64,000 bases of DNA from Anaerosacchariphilus polymeriproducens. GTDB taxonomy: Bacteria; Bacillota; Clostridia; Lachnospirales; Lachnospiraceae. The stretch's first letter is position 1; each line of letters starts with the position of its first letter. The notes beneath the pieces were generated by a model. The model did not search any database. It was not told the origin of the DNA and saw only the letters and a program-made list of their open reading frames with translations. Position numbers and translations under genes: made by a program. Below, piece by piece: positions 9,717-17,374 of this stretch. Where the stretch lies: assembly GCF_003363435.1 (NCBI RefSeq), contig NZ_QRCT01000002.1, forward strand, positions 1-64,000. The letters are read 5' to 3'.

Positions 9717-10232
9717 TTAGATTTTACTATTTTGAAGTTTTATAATAATTTCATCACAAATTTGATCAACTGTTTTTCCATCTGTAGTTATCATAATATC
9801 TGCGGCATTCTCATAATACTTTTCTCTTTTTTTAATAAGATTTTCAATGTAAGATAAATTCATATTTCCATTTAATATAGGTCTTTCCATATTAGTTTCA
9901 ACACGAGACAAAATTGTCTGTGGAGCAGCTGAAAGCCAAACAACTACTCCTAGTTCTTTCATAAGTCTTCTGTTCTCCTCTTTCAAAGCCATTCCGCCTC
10001 CGCATGATAATATAAAATTTTTACTTTTATCTAATTCTTTTAATATTTTTGTCTCACAGTCACGGAAATATTGCTCCCCCTTTTTCTGAAAGATTTGTGT
10101 AATATTTAACTTTTCTTTTACTTTAATCAAATTATCTGTATCGATTTGATTCAAATCAAGCAATTTCGAAAGGGTATTAGAAACAGTAGTTTTTCCAGTA
10201 CCCATGAACCCTATTAATATAATATTTTTCAT
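9717..10232 (-). CDS. aroK: Shikimate kinase
   Basis: 171 residues, the usual length. It phosphorylates shikimate at the 3-OH with ATP, the fifth step of chorismate synthesis. It has a Walker A near the N-terminus (GFMGTGKTTVSNTL), the shikimate-binding aspartate in DTDNLI, an Arg in FRDCETK and the GGGMAL shikimate-binding loop. The LID Arg is probably in ETNMERPIL. It lies 13 bp after aroD and is probably cotranscribed from the promoter at 11040-11068. Confidence 0.95.
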   Translation of the reverse strand: MKNIILIGFMGTGKTTVSNTLSKLLDLNQIDTDNLIKVKEKLNITQIFQKKGEQYFRDCETKILKELDKSKNFILSCGGGMALKEENRRLMKELGVVVWLSAAPQTILSRVETNMERPILNGNMNLSYIENLIKKREKYYENAADIMITTDGKTVDQICDEIIIKLQNSKI

Positions 10233-10245
10233 CTTCAGTCTCCTT

Positions 10246-11007
10246 CTACTTATTAACTTGATGTATATGATTTAATATTTCTTTTAACTGGCCGATATGA
10301 ATTTGTCCTGGCGCAGATGCTTTTAAAACAGATCCAAATGTTATATCTGAACCAAAAATTTCGCCGGTAATTCTACTTATGACCCCGTTTTTTTCCATAG
10401 ACATGGTGATAATTGGTTTTTTCGTATACAATTCCTTCATTTCGTATGTCACTTCAAGTAAAGTCAGTACATCCTTTTTATTCTGAGGCATAACTGCAAT
10501 TTTTAGTATATCTGCTCCCAATCTATCCATCTTTTGCAAACGATCTAACATTTCTTCTTTCTTGGGCGTTTTTGTAAAATCATGATTCGAAACAACAATG
10601 CAAACTTTTTCCTTCTTGAGTTCTTTCAATAACTGCTCTATTCCGTTCGCAAATAGTTCTACATCAATTAAATCAATATAACCACTTTGGGCAGCCATCA
10701 AATTAAGCTTATAGTAATCTTCATACTTAATTTCTTTTTCTCCCCCTTCTTTTTTTGTCCGATAAGTAAAAAGAATTGGAAATTCAACAAGCACTTCACT
10801 CAATTCTTTCAATACACTTATAACAGCTTCAAAATCACTCGTATCTTCGAACCAATCTACTCTAAATTCAACTATATCAGGATTTTCTTTTTTCAGCACT
10901 AAAGCCTGCGACAAAATTTCTTCTTTGGTCCTTCCTACAATGGGAACACAAATCTTTGGCATCCCAACACCAATATCTATATTTTTTATTTTAACAGCTT
11001 GTCTCAT
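10246..11007 (-). CDS. aroD: 3-dehydroquinate dehydratase, type I
   Basis: 253 residues, typical of the type I (Schiff-base) class. It dehydrates 3-dehydroquinate to 3-dehydroshikimate. Visible motifs are KICVPIVGRT at the N-terminus, EFRVDWFED for substrate binding, the catalytic His in VVSNHDFTKTP, the Schiff-base Lys in ILKIAVMPQ, and the C-terminal SRITGEIFGSDITFG and ASAPGQI loops. RBS GAGGTGG lies 7 nt before the ATG. It is the first gene of an aroD-aroK unit divergent from aroE-aroF. Confidence 0.95.
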   Translation of the reverse strand: MRQAVKIKNIDIGVGMPKICVPIVGRTKEEILSQALVLKKENPDIVEFRVDWFEDTSDFEAVISVLKELSEVLVEFPILFTYRTKKEGGEKEIKYEDYYKLNLMAAQSGYIDLIDVELFANGIEQLLKELKKEKVCIVVSNHDFTKTPKKEEMLDRLQKMDRLGADILKIAVMPQNKKDVLTLLEVTYEMKELYTKKPIITMSMEKNGVISRITGEIFGSDITFGSVLKASAPGQIHIGQLKEILNHIHQVNK

Positions 11008-11039
11008 TACTGCGCCACCTCACATATTTTTATTTCTTT

Positions 11040-11068
11040 AGTATATCTTATGCTGTTCATTTGTTCAA
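11040..11068 (-). promoter_or_regulatory. aroD-aroK promoter
   Basis: On the minus strand TTGAAC (11063-11068) and TATACT (11040-11045) are spaced by exactly 17 bp. The -35 side faces the inverted repeat at 11079-11105. Confidence 0.65.
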
Positions 11069-11078
11069 GTACTTTATC

Positions 11079-11105
11079 GCTTTAAAGAATATATCACTTT
11101 AAAGC
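11079..11105. promoter_or_regulatory. Candidate operator between divergent aro promoters
   Basis: A perfect 9-bp inverted repeat, GCTTTAAAG - 9 bp - CTTTAAAGC (centre-to-centre 18 bp). It sits between the two -35 boxes, 10 bp from each. Position and symmetry fit a dimeric regulator controlling both shikimate units. The regulator is not in this window. Confidence 0.55.
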
Positions 11106-11114
11106 AAAAAATCG

Positions 11115-11143
11115 TTGACATATTCGCATATTTCATTTAATAT
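11115..11143 (+). promoter_or_regulatory. aroE-aroF promoter
   Basis: Consensus TTGACA (11115-11120), a 17-bp spacer and TAATAT (11138-11143). The start would be near 11150, upstream of the aroE ATG at 11193. A longer aroE frame beginning with the TTG of this -35 box is therefore not the real start. Confidence 0.75.
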
Positions 11144-11192
11144 AGAGTCGTTATATATAGATAATTATAATAATTCTAGAAAGGGAAACATT

Positions 11193-12062
11193 ATGAATGA
11201 AATGATTACTGGTCAGACTCGATTAACAGGACTTTTGGGAAGTCCGGTAGCCCATAGCATTTCACCTATGATGCATAATGAAGCATTTCATCAATTAAAT
11301 CTTGATTTTGTTTATTTAGCTTTTGATGTTAGTTCTGATAATCTTAAAAAAGCGGTAGATGGTTTAAGAGCGATCAATATCAGAGGTTTTAATGTAACCA
11401 TGCCGCATAAAAATGAAATTTGTAATTACATGGACAAATTGACTCCTATTTCTGAGATGATTGGTGCCGTAAACACAGTAATAAATGATAATGGTCATTT
11501 AACTGGTCATACAACAGATGGTACAGGCTACTTAAAGGCAGTGGAAGATGCAGGATATCATATTATCGGTAAAAAGATGACACTTTTAGGCGCAGGCGGC
11601 TCTGCTGCTTCGATTTGTGCACAAGCAGCACTAGATGGAGTGGCTGAAATTGATATTTACAAAAGAAAAAACGCTACTTGGAACCAGACACAATTACTAG
11701 TTGATAAGATAAATAAACATACAAATTGTAACGTTTCTTTGTATGACTTTTCAGATACTACAAACTTGCGCAAAAGTTTAAAAGAAAGTTCTATTTTAAC
11801 AAATGCTACTTCAATTGGTATGGAACCAAATATAGAAAATTGTCCTATTACAGATGAGACACTTTTCTATCCAGAATTAATAGTTTCAGATATTATTTAT
11901 CATCCAAAAGAAACAAAGTTATTAAAAATCGCAAAAAGAAATGGTTGTTTTACTTGTAATGGTCTTTATATGCTTCTTTATCAGGGAGCTGCATCTTTTG
12001 AATTGTGGACCGGACAAAAAATGCCTATTTCACTAATAAAAGAAAAATATTTTAGGAGATGA
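11193..12062 (+). CDS. aroE: Shikimate dehydrogenase
   Basis: 289 residues from the ATG at 11193, which follows AAAGGGA with 6 nt spacing. It reduces 3-dehydroshikimate to shikimate with NADPH. Motifs: substrate site GSPVAHSISPMMHN, catalytic Lys in NVTMPHK, the NTV and TDGTGY substrate segments, nucleotide loop LLGAGGSAASI, NATSIGM, and C-terminal GLYMLLYQGAASFELWTG. It is the first gene of a two-gene unit with aroF, which begins within a few bases of its stop codon. Confidence 0.95.
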   Translation: MNEMITGQTRLTGLLGSPVAHSISPMMHNEAFHQLNLDFVYLAFDVSSDNLKKAVDGLRAINIRGFNVTMPHKNEICNYMDKLTPISEMIGAVNTVINDNGHLTGHTTDGTGYLKAVEDAGYHIIGKKMTLLGAGGSAASICAQAALDGVAEIDIYKRKNATWNQTQLLVDKINKHTNCNVSLYDFSDTTNLRKSLKESSILTNATSIGMEPNIENCPITDETLFYPELIVSDIIYHPKETKLLKIAKRNGCFTCNGLYMLLYQGAASFELWTGQKMPISLIKEKYFRR

Positions 12063-12067
12063 AAAAA

Positions 12068-13096
12068 ATGAGTTTTGAGTACAAAAAAGAAATACCCAGT
12101 CCTGCAAATGTATGTAAAGAAATCCCATTATCTGATACACTTGCAGAAATCAAAAAACAGAGAGATAAAGAAATAAAAGATGTATTTACTGGAGAATCAG
12201 ATAAATTCTTAGCAATTATCGGTCCTTGTTCTGCAGATAACGAAGATTCCGTATGTGATTATGTCAATCGTCTCGCAAAGGTTCAAGAAAAAGTAGCTGA
12301 CCGGGTCATTATAATACCTAGAATTTATACGAACAAGCCACGGACTACCGGTGAAGGCTACAAAGGTATTGTTCATCAGCCTGATCCTGAGAAAAAACCT
12401 GATCTCTTAGCCGGTATTAGGGCGGTACGAAATCTACATATTCGTGCTTTGAAAGAAACTGGACTTACAGCTGCTGATGAAATGCTTTATCCTGAAAATT
12501 GGGCTTATTTAGAAGATTTACTATCCTATGTTGCAATTGGTGCACGTTCAGTTGAAGATCAACAGCATCGTCTGACTGTTAGTGGTTTTGATGTACCGGC
12601 AGGTATGAAGAACCCAACCAGTGGAGATTTTTCTGTTATGCTAAACTCTGTAGTTGCGGCTCAAGGGCCTCACCATTTCATTTACCGCAGTTGGGAAGTA
12701 CGAACTGACGGTAATGATTTAGCTCATGTTATTCTCAGAGGAGCTGTAGACCAATATGGTAATTCTATACCAAATTACCATTACGAAGACTTACAACGAT
12801 TATTAGATATGTATAATGATAGGGATTTAAAAAATCCGGCTGCTATCATTGATGCTAACCATGCTAATTCTGATAAAAAATATATGGAACAAATACGTAT
12901 CGTAAAAGAAGTCATGCATAGTCGGCGCGTATCTTCTGATATTCGTAAACTAGTTAAAGGTGTTATGATCGAAAGTTACATTGAAGGCGGCAACCAAAAA
13001 ATAAATGAACGAATATATGGAAAATCTATTACCGATCCATGTCTCGATTGGGAAAATTCTGAAAAACTAATCTATGAAATTGCAGAGTTAAATTAA
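12068..13096 (+). CDS. aroF: DAHP synthase, class I (AroF/G/H type)
   Basis: 342 residues. It condenses phosphoenolpyruvate and erythrose 4-phosphate into DAHP, the first committed step of aromatic synthesis. Motifs: LAIIGPCSADNEDS, RIYTNKPRTTGEGYKG, GARSVEDQQHR, KNPTSGDFS and the metal-binding IDANHANSDKK. The N-terminal extension of about 50 residues is the size seen in feedback-regulated E. coli-type enzymes. The preferred start is the ATG at 12068, 9 nt after AGGAG; an ATG at 12059 overlaps the aroE stop with no spacing. It is translationally coupled to aroE and ends in a terminator shared with xerD. Confidence 0.93.
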   Translation: MSFEYKKEIPSPANVCKEIPLSDTLAEIKKQRDKEIKDVFTGESDKFLAIIGPCSADNEDSVCDYVNRLAKVQEKVADRVIIIPRIYTNKPRTTGEGYKGIVHQPDPEKKPDLLAGIRAVRNLHIRALKETGLTAADEMLYPENWAYLEDLLSYVAIGARSVEDQQHRLTVSGFDVPAGMKNPTSGDFSVMLNSVVAAQGPHHFIYRSWEVRTDGNDLAHVILRGAVDQYGNSIPNYHYEDLQRLLDMYNDRDLKNPAAIIDANHANSDKKYMEQIRIVKEVMHSRRVSSDIRKLVKGVMIESYIEGGNQKINERIYGKSITDPCLDWENSEKLIYEIAELN

Positions 13097-13108
13097 AACA
13101 AAGTAATA

Positions 13109-13137
13109 AAAGCCTATCCTCTCGGATGGGCTTTTTT
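13109..13137. terminator. Bidirectional terminator between aroF and xerD
   Basis: Stem AAAGCCTATCC / GGATGGGCTTT (11 pairs with one G-U) and loop TCTC, followed by T6 on the plus strand. On the minus strand the stem overlaps the last codons and stop of xerD and is followed by TTTTATT. Confidence 0.8.
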
Positions 13138-14001
13138 GTATACCTCACGTAATCGATTACTATTTAACTGAGCATAGACCTGAGTTGTTGAAATATCAGA
13201 ATGTCCTAACATTTCTTGAACAGAATGTAAATCTGCTCCATTTTTTACTAAATGGGCAGCAAACGAATGCCTCAAAGTATGAGGTGTTATCTCTGAATTA
13301 ATACCTGCTTTCTTGGCATAAGCTTTTATAATCTTCCAAAATCCCTGACGGCTCATCAGCCCTCCAAAACAATTGGTAAATAAAAGATTACTCTCTTTAT
13401 TTTCTCCTACTAATTGATTTCTGGCTTTCTCCAGGTAATTAGTAAGAGCACCTTTCGCCTCATTCCCAAATGGTATAATCCTTTCCTTATGTTTATCTTT
13501 ACAATTAATATAGCCCAACTTCATATTTACATCATCTAATGTAAGAGTAATAAGTTCTGTTACTCGAATTCCGGTCGCATAAAGCAATTCTAACATTGCT
13601 TTATCTCTTAACGCTTTAGGTGACTTTCCATTTGGTTGTTCTAAAAGTAACACTACATCTTCTTGTGATAGTACTTCCGGTATTTTCTTTTCAATTTTCG
13701 GCGCTTTCAAAACTTGAGAAATATCTTCTGATACATATCCCTGATTTACAAGATATTGAAAAAAAGCTTTAATAGATGCAATATTCCTTGATACAGTAGA
13801 AGATGCGAATCCTTCTCTTTCTAAGTATAAAATATAAGCATTCAAATGCGTAACTGTAATCTGACTTACCTCTTTGACATTTTGTGTCTCCAAATAAGCC
13901 ACCATCTTTTTCAAGTCTCGCTGATAAGACATCTGTGTATTTTCAGATGTCTGCTTTACGTTATGTAAAAAAGAAATAAATAATTGAACTACCTTTTCCA
14001 T
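13114..14001 (-). CDS. xerD: Site-specific tyrosine recombinase XerD
   Basis: 295 residues, the housekeeping Xer size. The N-terminal SAM-like core-binding domain spans about 1-85. The catalytic domain carries the Arg in LLYATGIRVTELI, the Lys in KDKHKERIIPF, His-x-x-Arg in TPHTLRHSFAAH, the second His in MLGHSDIS and the nucleophilic Tyr in TTQVYAQL. It should resolve chromosome dimers at dif with a XerC partner. Linkage to spoIIM and nudF matches the Bacillus neighbourhood, which argues against a mobile-element integrase. Confidence 0.9.
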   Translation of the reverse strand: MEKVVQLFISFLHNVKQTSENTQMSYQRDLKKMVAYLETQNVKEVSQITVTHLNAYILYLEREGFASSTVSRNIASIKAFFQYLVNQGYVSEDISQVLKAPKIEKKIPEVLSQEDVVLLLEQPNGKSPKALRDKAMLELLYATGIRVTELITLTLDDVNMKLGYINCKDKHKERIIPFGNEAKGALTNYLEKARNQLVGENKESNLLFTNCFGGLMSRQGFWKIIKAYAKKAGINSEITPHTLRHSFAAHLVKNGADLHSVQEMLGHSDISTTQVYAQLNSNRLREVYKKAHPRG

Positions 14002-14198
14002 GGTCTTTGCCCCTTGTAAAATTCATAATTTTCATAAAATATTATCTGTTAGTTAACATTATAATAACAATTGCTCAGAAAATCAAACAATTTTTTTCTT
14101 CAAATCTTAAATTTTTAAGAACTTTTTAATTAGGATACCATATATTGTTTTTATTATTACTTTAGACACTATATATTGAATTATTTTCTTAATTTTTT

Positions 14199-14807
14199 TT
14201 AAATTATACGTAAAACCTTTTTAAATATCATAGGATTGACATAACTTTCAAGTAAAACACCAATAATGCACACAACTGAAATTAATAAAAAAGTCGCAAA
14301 ATATTCCAAATATATTTTTTTCTTATTTTGATACTCCATAACCTTAGTTGGATAATAAATTTTAAGACAAGTACAATAAACCTTTCCAATTAACACGCTT
14401 AATACAGGTACATAAATTAAATAATGAGGTATAATTGCACCTAAACTAAATAGTATTCCTCCTACGCCAAATCGAATAATAGAAGCAGTTAATAAGGTAC
14501 CGATTGAAAATCCGAACCATCCAATAAATAACCATACAGAAAATACCCCTAATGCTGAAAAACCCATTGCCCATATTCCAGCAATAACAATAGCCCGCCT
14601 TTTCAAAACATAGAAAAACAATTCATCACTCGATATTGAAGCATATTTATATCTTTGAATAAAATAATCACTTAAAATTCCCATTTCCTCTACATAGTTT
14701 TTCCCAAATATGTTAGTTATTATAATACCTAATAAAAATCCCCCACTAAAAATGCAAAGAAGCAAATTTTTGTGAGGAATCTCAATTTTTCCTTTTAATC
14801 TTAACAA
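14199..14807 (-). CDS. spoIIM: Stage II sporulation protein M
   Basis: 202 residues with about five membrane segments (LLLCIFSGGFLLGIIITNIF, AIVIAGIWAMGFSALGVFSV, FATFLLISVVCIIGVLLE). Family features are a short polar N-terminus, the conserved G-W-G-F stretch (FIGWFGFSIGTLL) and LGAIIPHYLIYVP. SpoIIM works with SpoIID and SpoIIP in septal peptidoglycan dissolution and engulfment. Position beside nudF and near xerD agrees with Bacillus. The 14002-14198 gap is AT-rich with no clear signal. Confidence 0.85.
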   Translation of the reverse strand: MLRLKGKIEIPHKNLLLCIFSGGFLLGIIITNIFGKNYVEEMGILSDYFIQRYKYASISSDELFFYVLKRRAIVIAGIWAMGFSALGVFSVWLFIGWFGFSIGTLLTASIIRFGVGGILFSLGAIIPHYLIYVPVLSVLIGKVYCTCLKIYYPTKVMEYQNKKKIYLEYFATFLLISVVCIIGVLLESYVNPMIFKKVLRII

Positions 14808-14868
14808 AGGCTCACTCCTTTCAGCTTCATCTGATACTAATTATATGAGCACTTGTCTAGAAAAAGTA

Positions 14869-15417
14869 TTACTTTTTGTTACGAATGTATTTTTCATTAT
14901 AAGCAAGAATTGCTGAAACAGTCTTGGAATCCTGTATACTTCCTTCAAATATCTTTTCTAATAAGTATTCTAACTCACATTCTTGTATTTCAACAAATTC
15001 ATCTTCATCCAAATTTTGTTTAGTAGGAATTAAATTTTGAGCTACATAAACATCTATTTTCTCATTACAAAAAGCTACTGTAGTCCTTAATGATATTAAA
15101 AATTCTAAGTCATTAGAACAATATCCTGTTTCTTCTTCTAATTCTCTAGCTGCACACTTCACAGCTGGTTCATCCTTAGAATCTAATACCCCGGCTGGTA
15201 TTTCTAAAGTAAATCTGTCTAATGCATTTCGATATTGACGCACCATCAATATTTTCCCATTTTCCATAACAGGTACTACTGCTGCTGCACCTTTATGTTC
15301 AATAAAATCCCATTTTGCAATTTTTCCTCCCGGTAACTGTACATAATCAGCATAAAACTTTACAATTGCACCTTCATGTACTAATTCACGTTTTACTCTC
15401 TTATATGCTTCTCCCAT
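14869..15417 (-). CDS. nudF: Nudix hydrolase, ADP-ribose pyrophosphatase type
   Basis: 182 residues. The Nudix catalytic helix is clear (RELEEETGY), preceded by EIPAGVLDSKDEP; the spacing from the box Gly to the first Glu is one residue longer than the textbook box. KILMVRQYRNALDRFTLE matches ADP-ribose pyrophosphatases, which split ADP-ribose to AMP and ribose 5-phosphate. RBS AAGGAGG is 8 nt upstream of the ATG. It lies 16 bp after proC. Confidence 0.87.
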   Translation of the reverse strand: MGEAYKRVKRELVHEGAIVKFYADYVQLPGGKIAKWDFIEHKGAAAVVPVMENGKILMVRQYRNALDRFTLEIPAGVLDSKDEPAVKCAARELEEETGYCSNDLEFLISLRTTVAFCNEKIDVYVAQNLIPTKQNLDEDEFVEIQECELEYLLEKIFEGSIQDSKTVSAILAYNEKYIRNKK

Positions 15418-15433
15418 TTTAAGTACCTCCTTA

Positions 15434-16231
15434 TTATTTTAATTTTTCTGATTTATTAAAACAAGCGTCACTTGCCTTAAACAAAGCGTTTCTAAGTCCA
15501 AATTCTTCTAATGCTGCAACTCCGGCAATTGTAGTCCCCCCTGGAGAGCATACTTGATCTTTTAATTCACCTGGATGTTTTCCTGTTTCTAACACCATCT
15601 GTGCAGATCCTTTCACCGTTTGTGCTACAAATTCATATGCTTTATCTCGCGGTAACCCGTATTTTACAACACTATCTGCCAAAGCCTCAATAAACATATA
15701 GACATATGCCGGAGAACTTCCACTGGCACATACTACAGCACTCATAAGTTTTTCTTCTACTTTTATAAATCTACCAAAAGATGAAAAAATCTTACCAATT
15801 ATCTCTGATTCATCAATACTAAATTCTGTTTCATCATAACTGATGCCTGTCATACCTTCCCCAAGTAATGCCGGCGTATTAGGCATAGCTCTGACAATAC
15901 GTTTTTCTTTTCCTAATGTTCCCTTTATCTCTTTTATCGTAATCCCGGGAGCAATAGACAAAATAACGTGATTTTTATTTAATTCATCTTCAATTTCTTC
16001 TAAAACCTCTTGATACTGCTGCGGTTTTATAGCTAAAATGATATATTTAGCTTTACTGGCACATTCTTTATTATTCAATTGAACTTTTACTTCTGTCTCT
16101 TCTTCAACTTCTTTATTCCTTTTATCACCCATATTTGAAAATATAATTTCTTCTTTGGGAAATACGTTTAAAATTCCTTTTAGCATTGCATAGCCCATAT
16201 TTCCCATTCCTATAAATCCAATAGTCGCCAT
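15434..16231 (-). CDS. proC: Pyrroline-5-carboxylate reductase
   Basis: 265 residues. It makes proline from 1-pyrroline-5-carboxylate using NAD(P)H. Motifs: N-terminal Rossmann GFIGMGNMGYAML, ILAIKPQQ, RAMPNTPALLGEGMTGI, the active-site segment ASGSSPAYVYMFIEAL and the C-terminal signature SPGGTTIAGVAALEE. It is divergent from the VanZ-like gene and probably heads a transcript running into nudF and perhaps spoIIM. Confidence 0.95.
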   Translation of the reverse strand: MATIGFIGMGNMGYAMLKGILNVFPKEEIIFSNMGDKRNKEVEEETEVKVQLNNKECASKAKYIILAIKPQQYQEVLEEIEDELNKNHVILSIAPGITIKEIKGTLGKEKRIVRAMPNTPALLGEGMTGISYDETEFSIDESEIIGKIFSSFGRFIKVEEKLMSAVVCASGSSPAYVYMFIEALADSVVKYGLPRDKAYEFVAQTVKGSAQMVLETGKHPGELKDQVCSPGGTTIAGVAALEEFGLRNALFKASDACFNKSEKLK

Positions 16232-16355
16232 TTTCCTTTCCTCCTACTCTTATGTTTATAAAATTACCTAATTATAACTTTTTAATTATAGCATAATATT
16301 GAAAAAATAAAACATAAGTGTTATTCTTTTATTTATCTTACAAAAGGAGCTTTTT

Positions 16356-16829
16356 ATGTTAAAACAAATTTTAAAACCATTTTCATTTATCCCGGCACTC
16401 ATTATTATGTATTTTATTTTTTCTTTTTCCGGTCAGACAGGTGACATCTCTGGTGGTTTAAGCTTTAAAATAAGCCATAAAATAATAACAATCGGAGATA
16501 AAATTTTAAATACACATCTGGACTCGGAGCAGATTAATGACTATGCCGAAAAAATACATACGCCTGTAAGAAAAGTCGCTCATATGACAGAATATTTCCT
16601 TTTAACTATGGCAGTTTCTTTCCCTCTTTATCTTTACGGAATAAGAGGAATCCGCCTCATACTTTTTGCCAGTATTTTCTGCTTTGCCTTTGCATGCAGT
16701 GATGAATTTCATCAATCGTTTATTTCCGGTCGCGGACCAAGTATAAAAGACGTCGGTATTGACAGTATTGGTATTTTGATTGGTATTTTTATAATTCATA
16801 TATTTAAAAGATCTAAAATTAACCAATAA
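16356..16829 (+). CDS. VanZ-like membrane protein
   Basis: 157 residues with four hydrophobic segments. Conserved VanZ features are present: SFSGQTGDISGG after TM1, VRKVAHMTEYFLL, and CSDEFHQSFISGRGPSIKDV before the last TM segment. The family is named from teicoplanin-resistance gene vanZ, but isolated members have no settled role. It is one of few plus-strand genes here, with AAAGGAG 7 nt upstream of the ATG. Nothing nearby suggests antibiotic resistance. Confidence 0.85.
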   Translation: MLKQILKPFSFIPALIIMYFIFSFSGQTGDISGGLSFKISHKIITIGDKILNTHLDSEQINDYAEKIHTPVRKVAHMTEYFLLTMAVSFPLYLYGIRGIRLILFASIFCFAFACSDEFHQSFISGRGPSIKDVGIDSIGILIGIFIIHIFKRSKINQ

Positions 16830-16870
16830 CTTAAATAAAATCATGTTAAAATATAATAAGCAGGTGTTAA

Positions 16871-16951
16871 ACAAAAAAATAGCTAAATCGCTGTAAATAC
16901 TTGATTTACCTTAGATTTAGCTATCTTATATTTCAACTCCAAATTATTTCA
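16871..16951 (-). repeat. Diverged second copy of the rny terminator and 3' end
   Basis: This stretch aligns with 17301-17383, the real rny terminator plus last codons. Shared are the A-run, ATAGC, CTGTAAA, AGCTATCTTATATTT-AACT and AAATTATTTC. It still folds (ATAGCTAAATC / GATTTAGCTAT) and has a T7 run on the minus strand, so it may still terminate transcripts. It lies on the far side of the toxin-antitoxin module from rny. Confidence 0.6.
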
Positions 16952-17013
16952 GTTTTTACTTAACACCTATTTTTACTGCGTTTTAAGCTATTTAAAAAGT
17001 ATTATCGCATATA

Positions 17014-17042
17014 TTGAAATTTGTTAACACCTATGCTACAAT
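17014..17042 (+). promoter_or_regulatory. Promoter of the antisense antitoxin RNA
   Basis: TTGAAA (17014-17019), a 17-bp spacer and TACAAT (17037-17042), with an extended -10 TGC. It overlaps TTAACACCTAT (17024-17034), which also occurs at 16960-16970 and partly inverted at 16862-16870. Confidence 0.65.
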
Positions 17043-17048
17043 ATCATT

Positions 17049-17137
17049 ATAAAGAGTGGTACTAAGTTGTACCCCTTGGAATTTCAGAGATTAAAATAAC
17101 CGCCTAGTTTTCCAGACAGGGGCGGTTATTTTTTGTC
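17049..17137 (+). ncRNA. Candidate antisense antitoxin RNA (about 90 nt)
   Basis: From the predicted start near 17049 to the T-run after the stem at 17093-17132. It converges on the toxin mRNA and overlaps its 3' region, including the last toxin codons and the shared terminator. A 5' hairpin GGTAC-TAAGTT-GTACC could be a pairing loop. The layout is that of Gram-positive type I antitoxins such as RatA or SR4. Ends are inferred from sequence only. Confidence 0.55.
17093..17132. terminator. Shared bidirectional terminator of toxin and antitoxin
   Basis: A perfect 12-bp stem, AAAATAACCGCC / GGCGGTTATTTT, with a 16-nt loop and T-runs on both sides. The toxin stop codon (17126-17128) lies inside the stem. 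Confidence 0.8.
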
Positions 17138-17224
17138 TTTATGACTTATCTTGTGTACAAGACCTATCAGTGCTATAATGAACAATCCAAATTGGATTAA
17201 GTTATCATATGTAACATACTGCAT
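17126..17224 (-). CDS. Small hydrophobic type I toxin, putative holin-like toxin family
   Basis: 32 codons from the ATG at 17224. A methionine two codons upstream (17230) is also in frame, but the GGGGGT ribosome site then sits too close. The peptide has a short polar N-terminus (MQYVTYDNL), one hydrophobic helix (IQFGLFIIALIGLV) and a basic tail (HKISHKDKK). This is the pattern of the Hol_Tox/'putative holin-like toxin' peptides of Firmicutes, thought to insert in the inner membrane. Expression is probably held down by SD sequestration (17235-17250) and by the convergent antisense RNA. It is too short for ordinary gene callers. Confidence 0.72.
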   Translation of the reverse strand: MQYVTYDNLIQFGLFIIALIGLVHKISHKDKK

Positions 17225-17234
17225 AGGCATCTAC

Positions 17235-17250
17235 CCCCTTTCTCAAGGGG
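17235..17250 (-). promoter_or_regulatory. SD-sequestering hairpin of the toxin mRNA
   Basis: On the minus strand CCCCTT-GAGA-AAGGGG forms a 6-bp stem closing a GAGA tetraloop. The 3' arm is the core of the Shine-Dalgarno, so it is hidden in the fold. This is a usual brake on type I toxin translation. Confidence 0.65.
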
Positions 17251-17270
17251 CAACCGTTCCCACTCTCAAT

Positions 17271-17299
17271 ATGATAACATACAACCATGCTACAGTAAA
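17271..17299 (-). promoter_or_regulatory. Toxin promoter
   Basis: TTTACT (17294-17299), 17 bp, TATCAT (17271-17276), with an extended -10 TGT. The predicted start near 17265 leaves a leader of about 40 nt that holds the SD hairpin. Confidence 0.5.
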
Positions 17300-17307
17300 T
17301 ACAAAAA

Positions 17308-17353
17308 ATAGCCGAAGTACTGTAAAAACTAGGTTACAGCTACTTTCAGCTAT
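17308..17353 (-). terminator. rny terminator
   Basis: On the minus strand ATAGCTGAAAGTAGCTGTAA pairs imperfectly with TTACAGTACTTCGGCTAT and is followed by TTTTTTGT. It begins 22 bp after the rny stop codon. The last base of the stem is 9 bp from the -35 of the toxin promoter. Confidence 0.8.
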
Positions 17354-17374
17354 CTTATATTTTAACTTTTGAAA

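Noticed and set aside
11115-11192. N-terminal extension of aroE beginning at TTG 11115
   Set aside because: The TTG is the first three bases of the aroE -35 box and lies upstream of the predicted transcript start; the ATG at 11193 has an RBS and fits the family.
13114-14001. Tyrosine recombinase as integrase of a mobile element
   Set aside because: Size, motifs and neighbours (spoIIM, nudF) match housekeeping XerD; no att repeats or phage genes are nearby.
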